A stretch of DNA of 64,000 bases from Streptomyces liliiviolaceus (GCF_018070025.1 NZ_JAGPYQ010000001.1:1860001-1924000), one strand, 5' to 3'. Positions 1-9,216 are shown, counted from the stretch's first letter. Notes: a model not told the origin generated them from the letters alone. A program made the numbers and translations.

Positions 1-2
1 GC

Positions 3-1064
3 TTCTACTTCGGCGAGGGTGAGGCGACCGGCGCCGCGGAGGCAGGCAACGGCGACGGGGACCACCTCGGCGGTCTCAAGGAGCTCGTCACCGACCTCGG
101 TGCCATCGACGCCCGCGAGGTGTCGTCGTTCCGCGTGATGGGCGGCGACATCATGCTGCGCGTCGGCCGCTACGGCCCGTACGTGGAGCGCGGCGAGAAG
201 GACTCCGAGAACCACCAGCGCGCCGACGTGCCCGAGGACCTGGCACCCGACGAGCTGACCGTCGAGCTCGCCGAGGAACTGCTCGCCAAGCCGAGCGGCG
301 ACTTCGAGCTGGGCGCCGACCCCGAGTCGGGCCACCAGATCATCGCCCGGGACGGCCGCTACGGCCCCTACGTCACCGAGGTGCTGCCCGAGGGCACCCC
401 GAAGACCGGCAAGAACGCCGTGAAGCCGCGTACGGCCTCGCTCTTCAAGTCGATGTCCCTGGACACCGTGACCCTCGCGGACGCGCTCAAGCTGATGTCG
501 CTGCCGCGCGTCGTCGGCACGGACGCCGAGGGCGTGGAGATCACCGCGCAGAACGGCCGCTACGGCCCGTACCTGAAGAAGGGCACCGACTCCCGCTCCC
601 TCACGAGCGAGGACCAGCTCTTCACGATCACGCTCGACGAGGCCCTCGCGATCTACGCGCAGCCCAAGCAGCGGGGCCGCGCCGCCGCCAAGCCGCCGCT
701 GAAGGAACTGGGCGCCGACCCGGTCAGCGGGCAGCCCGTCGTCGTCAAGGACGGCCGCTTCGGCGCGTACGTCACCGACGGCGAGACCAACGCGACCCTG
801 CGGTCCGGCGACAGCGTCGAGGAGCTCACTCCGGAGCGGGGCTTCGAACTGCTCGCGGAGAAGCGGGCCAAGGGGCCGGCGAAGAAGACGGCCAAGAAGG
901 CGGCGAAGAAGGCACCCGCCAAGAAGGCCCCCGCGAAGAAAACGGCGGCAAAGAAGACGGCTGCCACGAAAACGGCGGCAAAGAAGACCACCACCGCCAA
1001 GAAGACGGCCGCCAAGAAGACGACCGCGAAGGCCACGGCCGCCAAGGCGACCGCCGAGGACTGA
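3..1064 (+). CDS. topA: DNA topoisomerase I, C-terminal part (5' end outside window)
   Basis: The reading frame is already open at base 3, so the N-terminal catalytic toprim and tyrosine domains lie upstream of the window. What remains is the C-terminal region: four copies of a G-R-[YF]-G-[PA]-Y-[VL] motif (near codons at 168, 357, 558 and 753), the repeated C-terminal module of actinobacterial topoisomerase I. It ends in a Lys/Ala/Thr-rich tail (about 875-1060) built of KKTA/KKAPA repeats. In this family the Lys-rich tail contributes to DNA binding and processivity while the enzyme relaxes negative supercoils. A strong hairpin follows 125 bases after the stop, so the gene is probably terminated separately from the tmk gene behind it. 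Confidence 0.95.
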   Translation, partial: FYFGEGEATGAAEAGNGDGDHLGGLKELVTDLGAIDAREVSSFRVMGGDIMLRVGRYGPYVERGEKDSENHQRADVPEDLAPDELTVELAEELLAKPSGDFELGADPESGHQIIARDGRYGPYVTEVLPEGTPKTGKNAVKPRTASLFKSMSLDTVTLADALKLMSLPRVVGTDAEGVEITAQNGRYGPYLKKGTDSRSLTSEDQLFTITLDEALAIYAQPKQRGRAAAKPPLKELGADPVSGQPVVVKDGRFGAYVTDGETNATLRSGDSVEELTPERGFELLAEKRAKGPAKKTAKKAAKKAPAKKAPAKKTAAKKTAATKTAAKKTTTAKKTAAKKTTAKATAAKATAED

Positions 1065-1188
1065 GCCGTTCTTCACAGAGGCCGCACAAAGAGCTGAGCC
1101 GCTCTCCGTCCTCGGTCGAGGACCGGTCCGCAGGCGGCCGGGAGGCCGACCGGAGGCGGACCGGATCTTTCACCTTCGGTTCCCAGAA

Positions 1189-1225
1189 CGAACGCCCTCA
1201 CACCACTTGGTGTCGAGGGCGTTCG
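1189..1225 (+). terminator. Intrinsic terminator after topA
   Basis: Arms CGAACGCCCTC (1189-1199) and GAGGGCGTTCG (1215-1225) are perfectly complementary. They are extended inward by CACC/GGTG around the loop ACTT, with one bulge. No long T-run follows, which is usual for Streptomyces terminators. Confidence 0.75.
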
Positions 1226-1276
1226 CATGTTCGGGGCCCTATTCGGGGACCCGGTGCGTCCGGATAGGCTGGCAGG

Positions 1277-4200
1277 ATGACGCGAGCCGAGCAGCCAACG
1301 GCCCACACTCCGGCCCCCGACGACTCCCTGGTCGCAGACTCACGGGAGCGAGCCGTCCGGGCGCTGTTGCGTGTGCCGCAACTGAGGCGGCTGTGGAGCG
1401 CCCAGCTGGTGAGCGGCGTCGGTGACGCCCTCGCCCTGCTGGTGCTGGTCCTGCTCGCCCTCCAGGCGGCGGTGTCCGACGGCTCCTTCGGAGGCGGCTA
1501 CCGCGGCGTGGCCCTCGCCGTGTCGGCGGTCTTCGGCGCCCGCATGCTCGCGACGCTCCTCTTCGGAGCGGTGCTGCTGGGCCCGCTCACCTCGCTCACC
1601 GCCCAGGACGGTCCGCTCGACCGCCGCTGGACCATGGTCGGCGCGGACGGCGTACGGGCCGTACTGCTGATCATCGCGCCCCTGTGGATCGACTGGACCC
1701 CCGAGAACGCGCTGGCCGTGCTCCTCGTGACGGCGTTCGTCATCGGGGTCGCCGAACGCTTCTGGACGGTGTGCCGCGAGAGCGCGGCGCCCGCGCTGCT
1801 GCCCGCGCCGCCGCTGGAGGGCGCGACGGTACGACCGCTGCCCGACCACATGGACGCCCTGCGGCGCCTCGCCCTGCGTACGGGATTCGTCGCGGCGCCC
1901 CTCGCGGCGGCGGTGCTCGTCGTCGCCGGGCTCCTCAACAACCTGCTGGGCGCCGGACTCGCGTGGTTCGACCAGCACCAGGCGGCGCTCGCCTCGTACG
2001 TCTCCGCGGGCCTGTTCGCCGCGTCCCTGTCGGTGCTCACCTTCCTCGAACTGCCCGACGTGCGCACCCCGCGCGCGCGGTCGCCGCTGGAGGGACTGCG
2101 CCGCCCCAGGACGGGTTCCGGCATCGACAAGGGCCGTACGGGGGCCATCCCGCTCCTGGTGCTCGCCTGCGCGGCCGTCGCCGGAGCCGTCGCGGCGGCC
2201 GTCGCCGTGGCCGTGCTGCACGCCAAGGACCTGGGCGGCGGCCCGGTGACGTTCGGACTGCTGGTGCTCGCGGTGACCGGCGGGGTCGTGGTCGGCATCC
2301 GTACGGCGCCCAAGCTGCTGCCGTCGCTGTCGCGCAGGCGGCTGCTCGCCCTGGCGATCGCCTTCACGGGGATCGCGCTGCTCGCCGCCGGACTCGTCCC
2401 CGACGTCACCACCGTGCTCCTGATCGTCGGCCTCGCGGGCATCGGCGCGGGCGTCGCCGCCAACACCGGCCACGCCCTCCTCGACCAGGAGGCCGAGGAC
2501 TACCGCCGCACGCGGACGACGGAACACCTGCACGCGGTCGTACGGGTCTTCGTGGCCGTCGGCGTCCTGGTGGCGCCGCTGGTGGCGGCCGCCATCGGTC
2601 CGCACCGCCTGGAGAACGGCAAGTTCGTGTTCGCGCACGGCGGCGCCGCCTTCACCCTGATGCTGGTCGGCGCGCTGCTCCTGCCGGTCGCCGCACTGGT
2701 CCTCGCCAAGGCCGACGACCGCTCCGGCGTACCCCTGCGGCACGACCTGCGGGACGCGCTGCGCGGCGGGGACGACCCGGTGCAGGCGCCCACCGACGCC
2801 GGGTTCTTCATCGCCCTGGAGGGCGGCGACGGAGCCGGCAAGTCCACCCAGGCCGAGGCCCTCGCGGAGTGGATCCGCGCCAAGGGGCACGAGGTCGTCG
2901 TGACGCGCGAGCCCGGCGCGACCCCCGTCGGCAAGCGGCTGCGGTCGATCCTGCTCGACGTGTCGTCGGCCGGCCTCTCGCACCGCGCGGAGGCGCTGCT
3001 GTACGCCGCCGACCGCGCGGAGCACGTGGACACCGTGGTGCGGCCCGCGCTGGAACGGGGCGCGGTCGTGGTCTCGGACCGGTACATCGACTCCTCGGTG
3101 GCCTACCAGGGGGCGGGGCGCGATCTGTCCCCCACCGAGGTCTCCCGCATCAACCGCTGGGCCACGGACGGGCTCGTACCGCATCTGACGGTCCTGCTGG
3201 ACGTGGCGCCGGAGACCGCGCGCGAGCGGTTCACCGAGGCGCCGGACCGGCTGGAGTCGGAGCCCGCCGAGTTCCACGCGCGCGTGCGGTCCGGTTTCCT
3301 GACGCTGGCCGCCGCCGACCCCGGCCGCTACCTGGTCGTCGACGCCGGGCAGGAGGCCGAGTCCGTCACGACCGTGATCCGGCACCGGCTCGACGTGGTG
3401 CTGCCGCTCTCCGAGGCCGAGATCAAGGCCAAGGAGGAGGCACGCAAGGCCGCCGAGGAAGAGGCGCGCCGCAAGGCCGAGGAAGAGGCCGCCCGCAAGG
3501 CCGAGGAGGAGCGGCTGGAGCGCGAGCGCCAGGAGCAGCTCGCCCGGCTGCGCGCGGAGGAGGAAGAGCGCAAGCGGCTCGAACTGGAGGAGGCGCAGCG
3601 GCGCGAGGCCGAGCGGCAGGCCGAGGAGGCCCGCCAGCGCGCCGAGGCCGCACGCGTGCGTGCCGAGCAGGAGAAGGCCCGGCAGCTCGCCGAGGAGAAG
3701 GCCCGCGCGGCCGAGGAGGAGCGCCGGCGCAAGCAGGCCGAGGAGGAGGCGCGGCTGCGGGCCGAGGCCGAGGAGCGGCGCCTGGAGAAGCAGCGGAAGG
3801 CCGAGGAGGCGCTGGTCCGGGCCGAGGAGGCGCGGCGGGCCGCCGAGGCCGCGGCCGCCGTCGCGGCGGCCACCACCGCTTCCGCTGCTGCGGCGGCTGC
3901 GGCGCGGGAGGCGGCCGCGTCGGCCGCGCCCGCGGCCCCCGCGCCCTCCGGAGGGGCCGGGTCCGGTCGGGCGGCGGATGGTCCGCGCAACGAGAGCCCG
4001 CGCGCCGGAAACGGGGCCGACGAGAGCCCGCGCGCCGGAAACGGGGCCGACGAGAGCCCGCGCGCCGGAAGCGGGGCCGACGAGAGCCCGGACAACGAGA
4101 GCACCGTGCAGACGCCGATGGTGACGCCGACCAACGCGTCCGGCGGTCCGGTCGACGAGACGGCTGTGCTGCCTCCGGTGCCGCCGCAGGACGCCCGGAC

Positions 4201-4609
4201 GGCCGGCGGTCCCGGCGCCGGTTCGGCCCGCGGCCCGGCCGCCGGTTCCGCCGGTGACGAGACGGCTGTGCTGCCGCAGGTGCCGCAGCTCCCGCAGGGC
4301 GCCGCCGACGAGACGGCGGTCCTTCCTCAGGTGCGTGACGAGCGAGGCCGTGGCCGTGAGCCCGAGGACCGGGTGCCGCCCGGGTACGGGGACGGCTACG
4401 GAGATGGCTACGGGGCGGGGGCCGGGGCCTCCGACGGCGGCACTCGTGAGCTGCCCCAGGTCGACGCCGAGGGCAGGCCCCGGCGGCGCCCCCGTTCGGA
4501 CTGGGCGGAGGAGACCCCGCTGGACGATCTGCCGACGCTGGCCGACGAGTTGCTGGGCCCGCGCGAGGACGACGAGCGGGACGAGGGGAACGGGCGCCGG
4601 CGGCGCTGA
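1277..4609 (+). CDS. tmk: Membrane-fused thymidylate kinase (MFS-like N-terminus, dTMP kinase, long coiled coil)
   Basis: The 1110-residue protein has three parts. Residues about 25-480 form a polytopic, MFS-transporter-like membrane domain. Residues about 509-710 are a complete dTMP kinase: P-loop GGDGAGKST near 516, the DRY motif in VVSDRYIDSSVAYQG, and a LID-like segment with RFTEAPDRLE. It phosphorylates dTMP to dTDP for DNA synthesis. Residues about 712-880 are a highly charged Glu/Lys/Arg/Ala coiled coil, followed by an Ala-rich disordered tail with 10-residue repeats and three DETAVLP motifs. Ordinary Tmk is about 210 residues, so this is a fivefold-longer fusion; from memory, similar long forms occur in other streptomycetes. 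The ATG sits six bases after TAGGCT (1265-1270), suggesting a leaderless mRNA. What the transporter-like part moves, if anything, is unknown. Confidence 0.9.
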   Translation: MTRAEQPTAHTPAPDDSLVADSRERAVRALLRVPQLRRLWSAQLVSGVGDALALLVLVLLALQAAVSDGSFGGGYRGVALAVSAVFGARMLATLLFGAVLLGPLTSLTAQDGPLDRRWTMVGADGVRAVLLIIAPLWIDWTPENALAVLLVTAFVIGVAERFWTVCRESAAPALLPAPPLEGATVRPLPDHMDALRRLALRTGFVAAPLAAAVLVVAGLLNNLLGAGLAWFDQHQAALASYVSAGLFAASLSVLTFLELPDVRTPRARSPLEGLRRPRTGSGIDKGRTGAIPLLVLACAAVAGAVAAAVAVAVLHAKDLGGGPVTFGLLVLAVTGGVVVGIRTAPKLLPSLSRRRLLALAIAFTGIALLAAGLVPDVTTVLLIVGLAGIGAGVAANTGHALLDQEAEDYRRTRTTEHLHAVVRVFVAVGVLVAPLVAAAIGPHRLENGKFVFAHGGAAFTLMLVGALLLPVAALVLAKADDRSGVPLRHDLRDALRGGDDPVQAPTDAGFFIALEGGDGAGKSTQAEALAEWIRAKGHEVVVTREPGATPVGKRLRSILLDVSSAGLSHRAEALLYAADRAEHVDTVVRPALERGAVVVSDRYIDSSVAYQGAGRDLSPTEVSRINRWATDGLVPHLTVLLDVAPETARERFTEAPDRLESEPAEFHARVRSGFLTLAAADPGRYLVVDAGQEAESVTTVIRHRLDVVLPLSEAEIKAKEEARKAAEEEARRKAEEEAARKAEEERLERERQEQLARLRAEEEERKRLELEEAQRREAERQAEEARQRAEAARVRAEQEKARQLAEEKARAAEEERRRKQAEEEARLRAEAEERRLEKQRKAEEALVRAEEARRAAEAAAAVAAATTASAAAAAAAREAAASAAPAAPAPSGGAGSGRAADGPRNESPRAGNGADESPRAGNGADESPRAGSGADESPDNESTVQTPMVTPTNASGGPVDETAVLPPVPPQDARTAGGPGAGSARGPAAGSAGDETAVLPQVPQLPQGAADETAVLPQVRDERGRGREPEDRVPPGYGDGYGDGYGAGAGASDGGTRELPQVDAEGRPRRRPRSDWAEETPLDDLPTLADELLGPREDDERDEGNGRRRR
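3991..4090 (+). repeat. 30-bp in-frame tandem repeat inside tmk
   Basis: Units start at 3991, 4021 and 4051, with a partial fourth at 4081. Each encodes the decapeptide ESPRAGNGAD (third copy GSGAD). The first two units are identical, so copy number probably varies between strains. Confidence 0.85.
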
Positions 4610-4816
4610 CCGCGCTGACGGCATCGGGCGTCGGTAGAGGCGTCGGCAGGATGTCCCCAGGGCGTCGGCAGCGGGGCCGTGCCTGGGTTCGGGCCGCGTT
4701 GTCAGTGCCCTCCCGCACAATGGGACGCAGCAGGCACACGTGCGACAAAAGGCGCGGCTGTGGCAATGACAGCGGCTGCGCCGGCGACGGCAGGTTCGAC
4801 GAAAGGGCGGCGCCCC

Positions 4817-6022
4817 ATGACCGTATGGGACGACCTGGTGGGCCAGGAGAAGGTGAGCGAGCAGCTTGAGGCCGCCGCGCGGGACGCCGACGCCCTGGTC
4901 ACCGCGGTAGCCGCCGACGCCCCGCTGCCCGAGGCCTCGAAGATGACGCACGCGTGGCTCTTCACGGGGCCGCCCGGTTCGGGCCGTTCCACCACGGCGC
5001 GCGCCTTCGCGGCGGCCCTGCAGTGCACCAGCCCCGACCGCGCCCTCGGCGGGAGCCCCGGCTGCGGATTCTGCGACGGCTGCCACACGAGCCTGATCGG
5101 TACGCACGCGGACGTGCAGATCATCCGCACCGATCTGCTCTCCATCGGTGTGAAGGAGACGCGCGACCTGGTCCGCCGCGCCCAGCTGTCCCCGGCGGTC
5201 GGCCGTTGGCAGGTCATCGTCATGGAGGACGCCGACCGCCTCACCGAGGGCGCGGGCAACGTCCTGCTGAAGGCCGTGGAGGAGCCAGCCCCCCGTACGG
5301 TCTGGCTCCTGTGCGCGCCCTCCCTGGAGGACGTGCTGCCCACGATCCGCTCCCGGTGCCGCCACCTCACGCTCCGGACGCCCTCGGTGGCCGCGGTCGC
5401 CGACGTCCTCGTACGCCGCGACGGCATCGAACCGGACATCGCCGCTGCCGTGGCCCGCGCCACCCAGGGCCACATCGGGCGCGCCCGGCGCCTCGCCACG
5501 GACGAGCGGGCCCGCGCGCGCCGGGCCGCCGTCCTGAAGCTGCCGTTGCGCGTCGACGACGTGGGCGCCTGCCTCAAGGCGGCCCAGGAGCTGATCGACG
5601 CGGCCTCCGAGGACGCCAAGCAGGTCGCCGAGGAGATCGACGCCAAGGAGACCGAGGACATGAAGGCGGCCCTCGGCGCGGCCCAGGGCGGCCGTATGCC
5701 GCGCGGCACCGCGGGCGTGATGAAGGAGCTGGAGGACAAGCAGAAGCGCCGCAAGACGCGTACGCAGCGCGACAGCCTGGACCTGGCCCTGATCGACCTC
5801 ACGGCTTTCTACCGCGATGTGCTCGCCCTGCAGTTCGGCACGGACCTCGCCCTCGCCAACACGGAGATGCAGGACGCGCTGGACCGGCTGACCCGGGGCT
5901 CGTCGCCCGAGGCCACCCTGCGCCGGATCGAGGCGATCGCCGCGTGCCGGGAGGCCCTCGACCGGAACGTGGCACCGCTGCTCGCGGTGGAGGCCATGAC
6001 GATGGCGCTGCGGGCGGGGTGA
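4817..6022 (+). CDS. holB: DNA polymerase III delta-prime subunit (clamp loader)
   Basis: The 401-residue clamp-loader stator subunit works with delta and tau/gamma to load the sliding clamp. Features: an AAA+ core with the P-loop-like GPPGSGRST, in which Arg replaces the catalytic Lys; a four-cysteine zinc module (C-x-n-CGFCDGC) between the P-loop and the second helix; and the SRC signature in PTIRSRCRHL. The collar domain follows. Delta-prime is normally not an ATPase but supplies the SRC arginine finger, consistent with the K-to-R change. The ATG at 4817 is preceded by AAAGGGCGG. The frame stays open further upstream, but MTVWDDLVGQE is the typical family N-terminus. Confidence 0.92.
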   Translation: MTVWDDLVGQEKVSEQLEAAARDADALVTAVAADAPLPEASKMTHAWLFTGPPGSGRSTTARAFAAALQCTSPDRALGGSPGCGFCDGCHTSLIGTHADVQIIRTDLLSIGVKETRDLVRRAQLSPAVGRWQVIVMEDADRLTEGAGNVLLKAVEEPAPRTVWLLCAPSLEDVLPTIRSRCRHLTLRTPSVAAVADVLVRRDGIEPDIAAAVARATQGHIGRARRLATDERARARRAAVLKLPLRVDDVGACLKAAQELIDAASEDAKQVAEEIDAKETEDMKAALGAAQGGRMPRGTAGVMKELEDKQKRRKTRTQRDSLDLALIDLTAFYRDVLALQFGTDLALANTEMQDALDRLTRGSSPEATLRRIEAIAACREALDRNVAPLLAVEAMTMALRAG

Positions 6023-6185
6023 GGCGCGCCCGCACGGCGGGCGGGCGGGGTGTGACGGGCGGCCCGCACGGTGGGCGGGCGCCGTAGGCGGGCACGGGTC
6101 GAACGGGGAGATGACGGCGTCACTCGTACGAGGCATGAGTGCAACTCTGAGCGATCAATACGTCGCACAGGGTTACGCTCGGTCG

Positions 6186-7787
6186 ATGTACATCAGGCGC
6201 CGTCTCAGGTCACCCCGGGCTCACCGATCCCTCCGCGCGTACGGCACCCTGTTCGCCGTCGCCGGACTCCTCGTCTCCGCCTGCTCCGCGGGGAGTTCGA
6301 CGACCGCCGCGAGCCCGGCCGGGTCGGTGGCGCTGCGCGCGCTGCCCGAGGCCACCCCGTCCGCGCTGGCCCCGTACTACGCGCAGCGGCCGAAGTGGCG
6401 GGCCTGCGGTGTCGCCGGCTTCGAGTGCGCCACGCTGAAGGCGCCGCTCGACTACGCCGAGCCGACCAAGGGCGACATCCGGCTGGCGGTGGCCCGCAAG
6501 AAGGCCACCGGGCCGGGCAAGCGGATCGGCTCGCTGCTGGTCAACCCGGGAGGGCCGGGCGGATCGGCGGTCGACTACCTCCAGTCGTACGCGGGCATCG
6601 GCTACCCGGCGAAGGTGCGCGCCCGCTACGACATGGTCGCGGTGGACCCGCGGGGCGTCGCCCGCAGCGAGCCCGTCGAATGCCTCACGGGCAAGCGGAT
6701 GGACGCGTACACGCAGACGGACACGACCCCCGACGACGCGCGCGAGACCACCGAACTGGTCGACGCCTACAAGGAGTTCGCGGCGGCCTGCGGACAGCGC
6801 TCGGCGAACCTGCTGCGCCATGTGTCCACGGTCGAGGCGGCCCGTGACATGGATCTCGTACGGGCCGCGCTGGGCGACGAGAAGCTGAGTTACGTGGGTG
6901 CCTCGTACGGCACGTTCCTCGGGGCGACCTACGCGGGGCTGTATCCGGAGCGCGTCGGCCGGCTGGTCCTGGACGGCGCGATGGACCCGTCCCTGCCCGC
7001 GCGACAGCTGAACCGCGACCAGACGGCCGGCTTCGAGACGGCCTTCCGGTCCTTCGCGAAGGACTGCGTGGGGGAGTCCGACTGCCCGCTGGGCGGGAAG
7101 GGCACGACACCGGAGCAGGTCGGCAAGAACCTGAAGGCCTTCTTCCGGAAGCTGGACTCCGCGCCCATCGACGCGGGCGACGCGGACGGCCGCAAGCTGG
7201 GCGAGGCGCTGGCCACGACCGGTGTCATCGCCGCGATGTACGACGAGGGGGCCTGGCCGCAACTGCGCGAGGCCCTCACCACGGCCATGAAGGACAAGGA
7301 CGGCGCGGGCCTGCTCGTGCTGTCCGACAGCTACTACGAGCGGGAGGCGGACGGTACGTACGCCAACCTGATGTCCGCCAACGCGGCGGTCAACTGCCTG
7401 GACCTGCCCGCCGCCTTCGCCTCCCCCGAGGAGGTCGAGAAGGGCGTCCCCGACTTTGAGAAGGCCTCCCCGGTCTTCGGCGAGGGCCTCGCCTGGGCCT
7501 CGCTGAACTGCGCCTACTGGCCGGTGAAGCCGACCGGCGAGCCGCACCGCATCGAGGCGAAGGGCGCGGCGCCGATCGTCGTCGTCGGTACGGTCCGGGA
7601 CCCCGCGACGCCCTACCCCTGGGCGCAGTCCCTCGCCACCCAGCTCTCCTCCGGAGCGCTCCTGACCTACGACGGCGACGGCCACACGGCGTACGGCCGC
7701 GGCAGTGCCTGCATCGACTCCGCGATCAACCAGTACCTGCTCGAAGGCACCCCGCCGCAGAAGGGAAAGCGCTGCTCGGCGACCTGA
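6186..7787 (+). CDS. Secreted alpha/beta-hydrolase lipoprotein, tripeptidyl-aminopeptidase-like
   Basis: The 533-residue precursor has an Arg-rich n-region, a hydrophobic stretch and the lipobox-like VSAC, so it is probably anchored outside the membrane as a lipoprotein. The alpha/beta-hydrolase fold shows the oxyanion-loop sequence NPGGPGGS, the nucleophile elbow GASYGT (Ser240), an acid in GTVRDPATPY and the base in DGDGHTAYG, the last two in the TAP-like C-terminal domain. This family removes tripeptides or aminoacyl groups from peptides outside the cell. The ATG at 6186 is chosen because it begins the signal peptide and lies six bases after TACGCT, suggesting a leaderless mRNA; in-frame ATGs at 6111 and 6135 would give extensions that spoil the signal peptide. 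Confidence 0.85.
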   Translation: MYIRRRLRSPRAHRSLRAYGTLFAVAGLLVSACSAGSSTTAASPAGSVALRALPEATPSALAPYYAQRPKWRACGVAGFECATLKAPLDYAEPTKGDIRLAVARKKATGPGKRIGSLLVNPGGPGGSAVDYLQSYAGIGYPAKVRARYDMVAVDPRGVARSEPVECLTGKRMDAYTQTDTTPDDARETTELVDAYKEFAAACGQRSANLLRHVSTVEAARDMDLVRAALGDEKLSYVGASYGTFLGATYAGLYPERVGRLVLDGAMDPSLPARQLNRDQTAGFETAFRSFAKDCVGESDCPLGGKGTTPEQVGKNLKAFFRKLDSAPIDAGDADGRKLGEALATTGVIAAMYDEGAWPQLREALTTAMKDKDGAGLLVLSDSYYEREADGTYANLMSANAAVNCLDLPAAFASPEEVEKGVPDFEKASPVFGEGLAWASLNCAYWPVKPTGEPHRIEAKGAAPIVVVGTVRDPATPYPWAQSLATQLSSGALLTYDGDGHTAYGRGSACIDSAINQYLLEGTPPQKGKRCSAT

Positions 7788-7798
7788 TCGCCGGGCGG

Positions 7799-7836
7799 CC
7801 GGGGGTGCCTCCGGGGGCGGTACGGAGCACCCCCGG
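7799..7836 (+). terminator. Intrinsic terminator after the peptidase gene
   Basis: The outer stem CCGGGGGTGC (7799-7808) pairs with GCACCCCCGG (7827-7836) and continues inward for four more pairs past one bulged base. It separates the peptidase from the tRNA gene. Confidence 0.7.
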
Positions 7837-7888
7837 AAACTGTGTAGACTTGCTGACGTTGCCGATCGCACCATAGTTCTGGCAACGC

Positions 7889-7962
7889 GCCGCCTTAGCT
7901 CAGATGGCCAGAGCAACGCACTCGTAATGCGTAGGTCTCGGGTTCGAATCCCGAAGGCGGCT
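7889..7962 (+). tRNA. tRNA-Thr, anticodon CGT
   Basis: This is a complete cloverleaf. The 7-bp acceptor stem is GCCGCCT with AGGCGGC (7955-7961), with discriminator T at 7962. The D-arm contains AGCTCAGATGGCCAGAGC, the anticodon stem ACGCA/TGCGT encloses the loop CTCGTAA (anticodon CGT at 7923-7925), and the T-arm contains GGTTCGAATCC. CCA is not encoded. A TAGACT hexamer at 7845-7850 is a possible -10 box about 40 bases upstream. It reads ACG codons. Confidence 0.95.
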
Positions 7963-7968
7963 CTGTGG

Positions 7969-8005
7969 AAGCCTCAGGACTCACTCGCCGTGACCTGGGG
8001 CTTTT
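7969..8005 (+). terminator. Terminator downstream of tRNA-Thr
   Basis: The stem AAGCCTCAGG (7969-7978) pairs with CCTGGGGCTT (7994-8003), with one G-T wobble. It is followed by T-rich CTTTTGCTTTTG, unusually T-rich for this genome. Confidence 0.65.
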
Positions 8006-8106
8006 GCTTTTGTTCGGGTGCTTGAGGACTTGAGCGCGTGAGTCCGTGGGTTTCGCCAGGCGTGCCGCGCGGGAGCAACGGGCCTTCCCGCATCTGCCCC
8101 CAGGTC

Positions 8107-9054
8107 CTACGACGCCAGTGTCGCCAGCGCCGGGCCGAACGCGATCAGCAGCGGGACCAGGGGGGCCAGTGCCGCAGCCGTTGTCGTGCCTCTGCGGTGG
8201 GAGCGGGTGAGGCGGGGCGGGGGGTCCAGGAGGCGTTCCACGCGTTGGTGGAGCAGGGGCCTCGGGGTCGCGCAGGACAGCACGCCTCGGTGCTGGTTCA
8301 GCTCGATCAGGGCCAGCGCGGTCGTGAGGTGGCCGCAGCGGCGCGACGCCGTGTCGTCGGCGGAGAGTTCGACGAGGCGGTGCGTCTGGTCGCGGAAGTC
8401 ACGGAAGACCGGGATGCCCGGGAAGCCGCCGGCCAGCGCCTGCGAAAGATGCAGGAGCCAGTCGTGGCGGGCGCGCGCGTGGCCGAGTTCGTGGGCCTGG
8501 ATGGCGTCCAGCTGGTGGTCGGTGAGGCGGTGCAGGGCGCCCGTGGTGACGACGAGCTGGGACGGACTGCCCGGCATCCACCAGGCGTCCGGGTACTCGT
8601 CCTCCAGCACGAGGAGCGGGCCGCGCGAGGTCGGCAGGCCGGCCGGCAGCTCGGGCGCGCGTTCCCGCAGGTGCTCGCGGCGCAGGCGGCTGCGCCTGCG
8701 GGCCTCCGTCACCTCGCGGGCCAGCATCGCCGTGGTCCAGGCGGCACCGCCCGCCAGCAGCAGCGTCAGCGCGGTGGTCCAGGGCGGGGCGGCGGCCAGG
8801 TCGTACGCCGCGGTCACGGAGGGCGGCGCGGGCGCGAAGACATGGGCGCGGACCGTGTGGAAGACGGCGGAGGCGCTCAGCAAGAGCGACGACAGGCAGC
8901 ACAGCAGGACCGTGGCGACCAGGCACTGCCACACCCACAGCGCGAGTACGGGCTCCCGCTCGGGCCACGACGCGCCGGTCAGGACGCGGGGCGCCACGAC
9001 CGCGGCGGTCAGGGCGACGGCCGCCATCAGCATGAGGGAGACGGTCACGGTCAT
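8107..9054 (-). CDS. M56-family membrane zinc metallopeptidase (BlaR1/HtpX-like)
   Basis: The 315-residue integral membrane protein has N-terminal hydrophobic helices (residues about 1-70), another pair near 95-120, and a zinc-binding HELGH at His188-Glu189-His192, followed by ARARHDW and a C-terminal hydrophobic segment. The M56 fold is shared with BlaR1/MecR1 signal-transducing peptidases. Those are normally partnered with a BlaI-type repressor, but no BlaI gene lies next to it here, so the substrate is unknown. The ATG at 9054 has AGAAGGGG about ten bases upstream. It is transcribed divergently from the glycosyltransferase gene across a 406-bp gap. Confidence 0.85.
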   Translation of the reverse strand: MTVTVSLMLMAAVALTAAVVAPRVLTGASWPEREPVLALWVWQCLVATVLLCCLSSLLLSASAVFHTVRAHVFAPAPPSVTAAYDLAAAPPWTTALTLLLAGGAAWTTAMLAREVTEARRRSRLRREHLRERAPELPAGLPTSRGPLLVLEDEYPDAWWMPGSPSQLVVTTGALHRLTDHQLDAIQAHELGHARARHDWLLHLSQALAGGFPGIPVFRDFRDQTHRLVELSADDTASRRCGHLTTALALIELNQHRGVLSCATPRPLLHQRVERLLDPPPRLTRSHRRGTTTAAALAPLVPLLIAFGPALATLAS

Positions 9055-9216
9055 GTCCTGGGCCCCTTCTTCCCCTCGGTCCGGTGAGTCCCGCGGGTCC
9101 GGCTGGTCCCGCCGAATTCGCCGGTCGTCCCGTGGGCCTGGTCCTGCGGCTGCGGGTCATGGTTCTGCGGGTCATGGACACGCTACCGGTCGTCGGGACC
9201 CCTGAGGCACCCCAGC

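Noticed and set aside
3991-4090. Tmk tail repeats as an assembly artefact
   Set aside because: Units are in frame, differ at one base in the third copy and fit the surrounding disordered composition; short-read collapse remains possible but is not indicated.
1340-6136. A 1598-codon open frame on the minus strand
   Set aside because: It lies antisense to tmk and holB, is His/Arg/Gly-rich without domain patterns, and results from GC bias keeping the complementary frame open.
7889-7962. tRNA-Thr as an integration site of a mobile element
   Set aside because: No duplicated tRNA 3' end, integrase or excisionase gene is present on either side.
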